Positions 54,540-62,926 of a stretch of DNA of 64,000 nt are shown here, piece by piece (the first letter of the stretch is position 1; each line of letters starts with the position of its first letter). Made by a program: the position numbers and the translations under genes. Location: positions 4,526,001-4,590,000 of the forward strand of contig OY751491.1 in the NCBI GenBank assembly GCA_963565915.1, written 5' to 3'. The notes below the pieces were generated by a model. The model searched no databases. It saw only the letters and a list, made by a program, of their open reading frames with translations, and was not told the origin of the DNA. The DNA comes from Entoloma clypeatum (Eukaryota; Basidiomycota; Agaricomycetes; Agaricales; Entolomataceae).

Positions 54540-54650
54540 CTATATAGCACGTTCCAGCTGTTGTAGACACAGGACTTGCTATCATACTGCGACTTGCCCT
54601 GCCCTCGTCGAGCCCTGCTCCGAGCCTGCCTGACCGCTCCCACCTCTCCA
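54540..54650 (+). repeat. 3' LTR of element E, right part
   Basis: Last 111 bases of the LTR, ending CACCTCTCCA; then CTAG of the target duplication. Confidence 0.9.
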
Positions 54651-54662
54651 CTAGTGCTACCA

Positions 54663-55120
54663 TGTTATGGTTGACAAACCCATGCGATGCTTAGGCAGAG
54701 AGGCTTAAGTAGCAAAGGCGGATACCAAGGTGATTGCTAGATCTGGGGAATACATGCAATGTATGTACCCTATATATACTAGAAGGTCGAGTCATCTAGA
54801 TGACTCTAGAGCGGTTCCGGTCTGACTCCAGAAGCGGACCCGGAGTAGGTGTCTATGGTAACTGCTGCGGCATGAGTCAGAGTATCTAAGTATAGTCCAA
54901 TAAGTAACACGATGTCAAGGATGTGTGAGAGTAACCATCTAGATATGGTAACAATGACCATACTGTAGTGAGTAAGCGGAGGCCGGGGCCCGAATGATGT
55001 AAAAGTGAATAGTAAGCCTGAAACCAATAGATAAGATGAAACTGGCCATTAATCAGATAAGGCCTCTATGCCTTGTATCTTGTCTGAGCGATCAATGCCA
55101 TGGATAGCGAATCCATAACA
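54663..55120 (-). repeat. Solo LTR related to Gypsy-3
   Basis: 458 bases with TGTTATGG...CCATAACA ends and the duplication TACCA (54658-54662, 55121-55125). Shares GTAAGCGG.GGCC and AGATCTAGCAAT with the LTR at 62038. It sits in outer Gypsy-1 integrase, 12 bases from the end of E. Confidence 0.88.
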
Positions 55121-55770
55121 TACCACTGGCATATCTCCCTTCTTTGCTAACAAGGGTTACCATTCGAACATTACTGTTCACCCAGAACGAGACCTTGCCT
55201 CTTCCCGAGCCCGATCCTTTGTGACCGACTTAGATGAACTTCACCAAGAACTGAAATCCACCATCTCCAATGCTCAATCAATGACAATAATCGGATCGCA
55301 GCTCCAACGTTCTCTGTCGGACAACAGGTTTTTGTCAAAGCACAGTTCTTCCGCACAACACGGCCCATCCAAGAAACTCTCAGAAAAGTACTTGGGACCA
55401 TATGAGATCATTGCACAACCCAGCACACACTCCTTTACCCTCCGACTCCCCGACACATTCCGCGGAGTTCACCCCATCTACCATGTCTCCATGCTTGAAC
55501 CCGCAACTCTGAACACCATTCTGAATCGGACCCAACCTCCGCCTCCTCTGATTGACATTGACGGAGAACTTGAGTACGAGATTGCTGAAATTGTTGACTC
55601 AAAGATCAACTGACAACATAGCTGCAAGCTACTATATTTTGTCCGTTGGTTAGGATAAGAAAACACTGATGAAGAATTCTCTTGGCTACCAGCCAATGAA
55701 CTGGAAAACGCCCCCGAGCTTGTCTCCAACTTTCATTCCACTTATCCCAACAAACCAGGTCCGCTCATGT
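55121..55770 (+). pseudogene. Gypsy-1 integrase end and chromodomain, outer copy
   Basis: Resumes after the solo LTR: TTGISPF-like start, RSFVTDLDELHQELKSTISN, LGPYEIIAQPSTHSFTLRLP, LEYEIAEIVDSKIN, stop, CKLLYFVRW. A frameshift near 55290 and stops at about 55612 and 55650. Keeps CGA where the inner copy has TGA (about 55200). Confidence 0.88.
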
Positions 55771-55806
55771 TGCTCTGAAACAAGAAAAAAGAAGTACTAT
55801 TGCTAT

Positions 55807-56600
55807 CTACTTAGTACATTGTTTCTTGTTTGAAGGACCCTCCTCCTTGTCCAACTCTGCCTTCTCTGACGGCTCCAAAATTGACATGTCGGAATCATCT
55901 GACAGCTCCGGCAACTCCAACCTCCTCCTATTCACAATATCTTTCCTAATCCTCCTCGCAATCCTCTTCTCCAGTCTCAATTCATGCATCTCCTCCCTTG
56001 TATGCATCTCCAACTCCATCTCCTCCTCCGACACCTCCGGTGATTTTTGTCAGTACTCGGTATTCACCAAGTCTTCGACTGCTGTTAGCAGTCGCCTCAC
56101 CTGCCTGGTCTCAAAATCATCTTGAGGACACTCAAGACGGTGTCCTCCGACCCACTCTCCAATGGCATCTCTGACGCCTTTTTCTTTCCCTTATTCACCT
56201 TCACCATTTTCTTCATCTCCTTCACATCCAACTTTCCCTCTGATGCTCCGACCTTGCACTTTTTCTTGTCTTTGACACAACCCTTGCAGGATGACTTATC
56301 CCTAAAACAAAAGGTTAAAACAGAAGAGACGAACCAAAGAAGAACTCACTCATCACATTCGCACTCAACGCCATTCACAATGCACCTATCGCAGGTGCTG
56401 ACCCCAACCCCAACTCCCAACCCCTCTCCGACCGTCGCCGTCACCTCCTCTACCTTCCTCTTCTTCGTCACCTTCTTCTTCCTCTCTGCCTGCGGCCCCC
56501 CCAACCCCTTGCTCAACGCGCCTTGTGCAGCGGCCACTTCATTGGCCCTCTTCTGAGCTGCCAGCTCTGACGCCTGACGCATCTCCTCCACTACCCGCAT
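55807..56600 (-). pseudogene. Antisense Zn(II)2Cys6 gene, outer copy
   Basis: Antisense to the outer pol, as in the inner copy. First exon piece from 56600 (MRVVEEMRQASELAAQ), then CDRCIVNGVEC, an intron with donor GTGAGT and TTTTAG, then CKGCVKDKKKC: all six Cys and their spacing kept. Ends SNKKQCTK at 55807. The coiled-coil start is lost in a deletion that also removed the polypurine tract and first bases of the 3' LTR. Some frame damage in exon 2 (about 56040-56120). Confidence 0.8.
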
Positions 56601-56604
56601 CTCC

Positions 56605-56786
56605 TCTGCTCCGACGATTTCCGACCAATTCCAACACCTCCAACATCTCCGACATTTTGACTAATACTTATTATGCATACTTACTGTCATGAATCTCGTT
56701 ACTACGTACATTACTTACATCTGACCATTTTACTTATGTTAAGCATCTCTGACAGCCACTCGTTATCCGACTCCGATGAAGCCACA
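56605..56786 (+). repeat. 3' LTR of outer Gypsy-1, left part
   Basis: Lacks the first 17 bases or so of the LTR. Ends in the 9-base duplication GAAGCCACA (56778-56786). Confidence 0.88.
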
Positions 56787-59700
56787 GGTAGTCAATCTAC
56801 ACTGTATTGTAATTTACGGTCCAGCAAAGGCATACAGTTTATGGTAAATTATGGAAGCAGCGAATTCACTACAACACCAGCAAATTTACCACGGCGAACG
56901 GTGAAATAATAATGTCACCGGCAAAGAAAAAATGTCACCGGCGACAACATACAACAGATCGGCGCATAATTCACCGGCAAAAGACACCACAGCGAAAAAC
57001 CGGCGACACAGTGACAGGCCATCAGCGAATGAATGTGCCACCAGTGAAACCAAGTCTTGAGGGCCAGCAACACTGCACTGCAAATTAAAATAACAATGCT
57101 AACAACAGATTGGCAAATAATTCACCGGTGAAAGACACCACAGCAAGAAACCGGTGAAAGACTGGCAACATGGCAACAGGCCATCAGTGAATTGATGACC
57201 CATCAGCAGAAGCGAGCCTTGAGTATTGGCAACACTCCATATACAAAGAACAATGCTAACAACAGATCGGCAAATAATTCACCCGTGAAAGACACCATGG
57301 CAAAAAACCGGCGAATGTTGGATGATGTGCAACACACACCCATCAAACATGTCAAATACATGTAAACAAATGTCGAAAGATATTGCACATCTCCTCATTA
57401 TATCTACACAGGAACAAGTAATGTTTGCTACTATATCAGATGAGCAGGGGAGCATGTTGTATCATCAAGTATGTATTTATTTTAAGAAAATTAGCCACAG
57501 ATTTAAAGTTATAGAGGTCCTATGGTCTGAACCAAATAATAGAAAACAATGTTAATGACAGATCAGCGAATAATTCACTGGCGAAAGACACCACAGCAAA
57601 AAACTGGCTGTGGCGACAATGTTCTTTTGCTAGTCAATGAGTCACCATCTCAACAGTTATCTAGGGCATGTGTGCAGTGCCAGCAAAGCTGTAGACACAG
57701 TTGAAAGTGAAGCTTACCAGTATATTTGTTCTAATACACCGTAGAAAGTCTCTCCCCACCACAGAACCATCTGGAGGTTCATTCCCAATTATGTGAGGAT
57801 ATGAATAAAGATATGCGGATACCATGTAGAGGTAGAACATGGTGAAAAAAGCTGAAATGTATGTCCTCATCTTTGGCACAGATCATCATTTTATGCCTGC
57901 GGTGCAATCTGGGCACCTGTGTATGGCTATTCTCTAGTGTGAGTAGGTCTCAACGCATCAATAGTAAATGGTGTGATGCATAGACAGGCGCCAAAAAGTA
58001 CCAGACAACCTGCACATCAAAAATGTCTATGTATTCATCATCTGGCATTATTATCGTATGGTCAATAAATCTATAGATGGTTGTATAGGTGTATCAGATG
58101 TACATCTACTTGATACAAAAAGTTTCAAGAGAATCCATGCCATGTGGAAGACTGGAGATAAGACTTTGTCCAAAATATGTCTCAGAATCCCACATGCATA
58201 ACAATGACAGTGTTGGGAACGAAATCATGTTTTCTACATTTCCCACTTGATGGGCCACAAATATGCTTGTTAACTAATGGATAGATGCCTATGAACTCAT
58301 GAAAAGTATATATACAGCTGGATACTCAAGCTATGTATGATAGAGAATCTGTATTCTGAAATGAGAGATCAAAACACAGGCAAAATCATGATGCAACAGT
58401 GCATCATGGGTTACTCCAAACACCAAAACCAATGTTTTCCTCCTTTCCCCTTTCCACAACCACTTTAGTCTACATGTACTGTTTGTATACCATTGAAACA
58501 TTGGATGTAAACCTCCTCAGACCATTCAAGTAAAGTTCAAGAACTTGATAAGGTGAATATGAGCAAAATAGGTCGAAAGTTTGACCAAAATCTTTTATTT
58601 CACCTTTGGATTCTCCACATTCAGGGGATCTCAGAACACCTTCATTTTTCAAATTTGGTTCATTTTTTAGGGAGATATGACACTTTTCCTCAAATCTGCA
58701 CATTTGATTATTTCTATCATATCTGGACTGCTAAAAATTATACAAAGTGTGTCACAAGGTGAATACATATGCAGTCATGAGTCCTATTGCTTCAAACTAT
58801 TATTAAATCATGAGAAAGGCACCGTGCATGCCTGCGCGATGTCTTTGGTGCATTGTTTACTATTATTTGGTTCAGACCATGGGACCTCTATAACTTGGAA
58901 TCCATGGCAAAATTTGATAAAATAAATACATACTTGATGATACAACATGCTCCCCTACCTAACTGATATAGTAGAAAAGTTTACTTCTTTCTGTGTAGAG
59001 ATAATGAGGAGGATGTGCGATATTTTTGGAGATTTGTTTACATGTATTTGACATGTGTGATGCGTGTGTGTCACACATCATGCAACATTGAACCCACACA
59101 TCCACCCATTACTGACTGTGCAATGAGGAGCACACATGCCGAAAAGCTCAGAATATATACATGGATTTTTATTCAATCAGTCATGAGCAGCACAAACTGG
59201 TCATAAGCATCAAAAATGGTAAAAAACCATTACATCAGCATGGATTAAAGGCTTGCTTTCACCGATGGCCTGTCGCTGGTTTGTCGCTGGTGTTTTTTGC
59301 CATGGTGTCTTTTGCCAGTCAATGATATGCTGATTTGTCGTTAGCATTATTATTTTAATTTGCAGTGTCACCGGCCCTTGGCCTGTCGCCGATTTGTGGC
59401 CAGTCTTTTTTTGCTGTGGTGTCTCTCGCCAGTGAATTATTTGCTAATCTGTCATTAGCATTGTTCTTTTCATTTGCAGTGTTGCCGGCACTCAAGGCTC
59501 GCTTTCGCCGATGGGTCATCAATTCGACGATGGCCTGTCGCCGTGTCGCCGGTTTGTCACCGGTCTTTGGCCGGTTTTTTTGCCATGGTGTCTTTCGCCG
59601 GTCAATGATATGCTGATCTGTCGTTAGCATCATTTTTTAAATTTGCAGTGTCGCCGGCACTCAAGACTTGGTTTCGCCGGTGGCCCATCCATTCGCCGAT

Positions 59701-59958
59701 GGCCTGTCACCATCTCGCCGGTTCGTCGCCTGTCCTTCCCCAGTTTTTCGCCGTGGTGTCTTTTGCCAGTGAATTATTTGCCAATCTGTTGTATGTTGTC
59801 ACCAGCGACATTTTGTCTTCGCCGGTGACATTATTATTTCACTGTTCACCATGGTAAATTCACTGGTGCTGTAGCGAATTTGCTGCTTCCATAATTTACC
59901 ATATACTGGATGTCTTCGCTGGACCGTAAATTACAATACAATGTAGGTTGAGGATGTG
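56787..59958. mobile_element. Foldback DNA transposon, 3.2 kb, 9-base duplication
   Basis: Flanked by GAAGCCACA (56778-56786 and 59959-59967). Arms of about 770 (56787-57557) and 1110 bases (58847-59958) are inverted, with TGTATTGTAATTTACGGTCC near each end and internal subrepeats of about 150-180 bases (CACCGGCGAAAGACACCA type). Very CpG-decayed. The 9-base duplication fits Mutator-like elements. No transposase: non-autonomous. Confidence 0.85.
57558..58846. other. Unique centre of the foldback element
   Basis: 1.3 kb without inverted partner. A 72-codon minus frame at 57661-57879 (MRTYISAFFTMFYLYMVSAY) has a membrane-like segment. It may be a captured host fragment, as in Pack-MULEs, but I have no family for it. 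Confidence 0.35.
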
Positions 59959-59967
59959 GAAGCCACA

Positions 59968-60257
59968 TGTCCTCCGACATAGTATTTAAACTCATGTAGA
60001 ATCGTGTATTAGCTTCAGTTTGAATATCAACTTAGATTCAATATCATACCTCCCATCCTCTTTCTGACTCTTAACTTGAGTCCAACCTCTGACCCTCCAA
60101 TCCTCCAATCCTCCGAAATAAGGACACTGATGTATTAGCAAGGTGCAACACACAAGTTGAAGCCAAGTTCTTGCCCCTACACTGCATGTGCTCCAACCCG
60201 ATGACCCTCTGATGCACCCGACGCAGCTCCGACGTTTCTGTTGATCAGTTCTCAACA
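59968..60257 (+). repeat. 3' LTR of outer Gypsy-1, right part
   Basis: Continues the LTR with CCTCCGACATAGTATTTAAA, CAGTTTGAATAT and the end GTTCTCAACA, then TCGGC. Confidence 0.92.
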
Positions 60258-60670
60258 TCGGCACAGAAGGTGAGCTGTTGGGACTTGTCAAACCTGGGGG
60301 TGATTTTCCATTTAGCTGTGATGCCTTGAACTCCGTCCAGCAGTCCTCGCACCTCATCCAGGAGATTGGCCCAATGTTGGTTCCAGAGTGGTGGAGCAAG
60401 TGAGACACTGACATAGTCAAAGTGGTCCGACAGGGAGGGGGAGGTAATCCTAAGGGCGGGAATGATGTGTTGAGTCCTTAATTCACTGACGATTTGCTCC
60501 AGACGGTCAGCAGCTGACAATGGAGAGTCGTGAGGTAAACCTCATACAGTGAGCTCAATGCTGGTAAGGGGCATGACTTCGGGTTCATCGGCTAAATTAT
60601 TGGTAAGCAGCAGTAAATCGCCAGAAACAGACGGGGCTTTGTATGGCCCAGGACTCAGATTATAGGCCAT
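60258..60670 (-). pseudogene. LINE ORF1, first piece
   Basis: ATG 60670 (MAYNLSPGPYKAPSVSGD). One TGA before GLPHDSPLSAADRLEQIVSE; then SPSLSDHFDYVSVSLAPP and KWKITPRFDKSQQLTFCA at the break. Continues at 34362. The 5' leader (60671-60742) has (GTGGTAA)-like repeats. Gag-like ORF of a fungal LINE; no named domain recognised. Confidence 0.75.
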
Positions 60671-60742
60671 GGAATATAAGGAGGATCTGGTTATGGGTTA
60701 AAAGTGGTAAGAGGTAAGTGGTAAATGGTAAGTGGTGGTGGT

Positions 60743-61175
60743 TGTAAGGGCAACCACTCTCACTTTTCACTTTTCCTTTCCTTTCTTCCTTTCCTTTCTA
60801 TTCCACCATCTCCGACGTCCTCTGATTGTATCCGCTGTCTCCGACATCTTATCCACCTCTCCGCATCCGACGACTCCGCCCCCATCCGCTACTCCGCATG
60901 TCTGATTGCAGGTACTATCATTCATCTTGTTTCCATTTATCCTTCATCGCTACTCCCGATCATTGCTCATCATTCATGCGTCTCGTTTTATCTCTTATTT
61001 CATATCTCATTTTACTATTTATCTCGCTAGCTTGCAGGGGAATCCTTAGAACTTTCTCTTTGGATCTCCCTTGCAAGGTGTGTGTTGTATTACTTGTCAG
61101 ACTGCTCAATCTAAACTTCGGATCTCCCTTGCAAGTATCTGAGTTTGAGTCTTGGATTGTAAGGTCGCCCTTACA
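60743..61175 (+). repeat. LTR of a fourth Gypsy-like family
   Basis: 433 bases, TGTAAGGGCAACC...GGTCGCCCTTACA. TATTTAT at 61016-61022; AGAACTTTCT at 61048-61057. No target duplication, so it is a 5' LTR with a decayed body and not a clean solo LTR. Short frame 61152-61340 may be a gag start. Confidence 0.65.
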
Positions 61176-61177
61176 GT

Positions 61178-61187
61178 AGAAAGTTCT
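61178..61187 (+). promoter_or_regulatory. Self-primer binding site of the fourth family
   Basis: AGAAAGTTCT, 2 bases after the LTR, exact complement of 61048-61057, which lies 32 bases after the TATA-like box. Confidence 0.6.
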
Positions 61188-61340
61188 CTTCTAATTGGAC
61201 CGGTGAAAAGCGAGTTTGTGACGGGCGCCGAAAATGCGAGAGACTCTGGTCAGAGCTCTACAAACACCTCAAACACCCAACAACACTCTCAACAAATAGT
61301 TCTAGGGGTGGTGGGAAAGAACCACTTATTTTGTAAGTAG

Positions 61341-62037
61341 GTTTGGTTCGTTTGCCTTTGTAGAATATCAACTCGCGAGCGCGCGTCGATATTCTGAGTG
61401 TAATTCAATAATATAAAATTAAGGAATTGGATTTTTGTCACGGAGACGGTTCACTGAGCGCACGGAGCTAAGAGACAGAAGAGGGGGCCTCGTTCTAATC
61501 TACTGTACATGGCAGGAAACTACGGGCCTTTATACACAGAGAGCATTCAAAAATAAATAAAGTTTATCACAAGTAAATGTCCAAAATCAATAGGTAACTA
61601 ATTTAATAGCCTTCTGAAGCTTGGTATATATTATTTCCATAAGTTTTCCATTCGTCGAGAGGGTTACGGACCCTAGCGGAGCGGAGTGTTGTCAATGTGT
61701 CCACGCGCGAGCATTCTAGAGCGCTGCATCAATATTGATCGGGACGATTAAATCCCCGGTTGCCATCGATCAAGGGTCCAAAGTGTCAGGACCGGATCCT
61801 GTGCATCAAAAGCGATCAACAACCCCGTTTCCAGGGTGCATTCTATTTCCGGTAAGTTCACATGGCTCGGCATCACAGCATCAGTGATCAGCCGCCTTGT
61901 TCTGTGATGCGTTTGGTACAGTGCGTCGTGTTCGAGATAATAAATCCCCCATGCCTCTGATTGTCCATATATAGTAATAGCCAACGGACAGGGTGATAGA
62001 CCATAGAATATTGGTATTAATGTTGGGTCCCCTCAAT
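61341..62037. other. No gene recognised
   Basis: Palindrome AGAATATC...GATATTCT at about 61361-61396. A 78-codon minus frame at 61748-61984 (GQSEAWGIYYLEHDALYQTH) looks protein-like and may be a host gene fragment; family not recognised. Confidence 0.35.
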
Positions 62038-62407
62038 TGTTATGCGTAACAAACCGTTCCAAGGTTCGGGCAGAGTATGCAGGAATATGGAAAGGCGAAG
62101 AGCAATGTAATTGCTAAATCTAAGGAATGTAGCTATGGTACATGAGGTTTATATAGTACTGACTATGAGCGGTAGCGAATGAGTCAGTAACTGCGGAAGG
62201 CAGTGCGCATGAGTAAGGCGACTGCGGAAGGCTATGCACTAATGAGTAAGCTGACTACGGAATGAGTCAGACAGCTGCGGAAAGCGAGTCAGCGCGGGAG
62301 CGAAGTATACTAAAGGAAATAAAGTATAATACGATATGTGTAAGCGGGGGCCGATGAGTAAAAGTGAAAAGGTAAGCGTATACGTCCGTAGTCGTTAGTC
62401 CGTAACA
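62038..62407 (-). repeat. 3' LTR of Gypsy-3
   Basis: 370 bases, TGTTACGG...CGCATAACA on the minus strand. TATATAAA at 62155-62148; about 33 bases on is TAGATTTAGCAA (62122-62111). Confidence 0.85.
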
Positions 62408-62444
62408 TGTTCCCCTCCTCAAGGTCTGTGTCCTCACAGACTAC

Positions 62445-62810
62445 CTACTCCCATCCATCGTTGCCGTTTGGATCGGTCCAGGTAGGATCAGCTCGGTTGC
62501 CCCAGTCCTTTATCAGTTCGTTGTTTACCGCCGTGGCAAACTCTAAACCTCGAACGGCGAGGCGAAGGCGTCGATTTTCGACGGCAAGGGTGTTGGTATA
62601 ATTTTTGAGGATAAGTTTTTCCTCAGCGGTGGGAGTGGTTGGCAAGTCGGATAGGGTGTGGAGACGAATGTGCATCTGTCGGTGGAGGATGTCGGCGACG
62701 GAGGTTTCAAGTGCATGGATCTGGTCGCGCATGGAGAGCGCTTCGCCAATGAGGGTGGTAATGGTGGGGTTGATGTCGGAAGCGTCGGTGGAGGTGGTGA
62801 TGTTGGACAT
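62445..62810 (-). CDS. Accessory ORF of Gypsy-3, 121 aa
   Basis: Same strand as pol, between it and the LTR. Start chosen at 62810 (CACCATGTCC context, MSNITTSTDASDIN); the frame itself opens at 62954, overlapping pol by 28 bases. Helical, probably coiled coil: ALSMRDQIHALETSVADI, TLAVENRRLRLAVRGLEFA; ends DPTWTDPNGNDGWE. No zinc motif. Function unknown; position matches the accessory ORFs of Gypsy-1 and Gypsy-2. Confidence 0.6.
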   Translation of the reverse strand: MSNITTSTDASDINPTITTLIGEALSMRDQIHALETSVADILHRQMHIRLHTLSDLPTTPTAEEKLILKNYTNTLAVENRRLRLAVRGLEFATAVNNELIKDWGNRADPTWTDPNGNDGWE

Positions 62811-62926
62811 GGTGGAGATGAGGTTCGAAAAGTATAAGAAGAACGGCGTGTTGGGCGAGAAGAGTTGGAGCGGGGAACTCGATGTGACAGAAATCGGTAT
62901 GGAAAATGGATTTTGCGGTTTATCTT

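Larger units (their letters stand above)
40014..54650 (+). mobile_element. Element E: short non-autonomous LTR retrotransposon (split)
   Basis: Own sequence 40014-41754 plus 54540-54650, 1852 bases. LTRs of 157 bases with TGGAG...CTCCA ends and one mismatch (CAT/CGT, at a CpG). The target duplication is CTAG (40010-40013, 54651-54654) in Gypsy-1 integrase. tRNA-type primer site, one 423-codon ORF, polypurine tract TAGAAAAGGGCCACC. No protease, RT, RNase H or integrase, so it depends on a helper. A solo LTR with a 4-base duplication at 6126 confirms the ends. Interrupted in its 3' LTR by inner Gypsy-1. Confidence 0.88.
34368..60257 (+). mobile_element. Gypsy-1 outer element with nested insertions
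   Basis: Old Ty3/gypsy chromovirus with the duplication TCGGC at 34363-34367 and 60258-60262. Own parts: 5' LTR 34368-34853, gag start 34900-35339, RNase H and integrase 38718-40013 and 54651-54662 plus 55121-55770, antisense gene remnant 55807-56600, 3' LTR 56605-56786 plus 59968-60257. The rest is inserted DNA. Gag end, protease and RT were lost in a deletion that also took the Gypsy-2b 3' end. LTRs differ by several per cent, mostly at former CpG. Confidence 0.92.

Noticed and set aside
60743..61175. Clean solo LTR
   Set aside because: Flanks GTGGT and GTAGA do not match, and a primer site follows, so it is a 5' LTR remnant.
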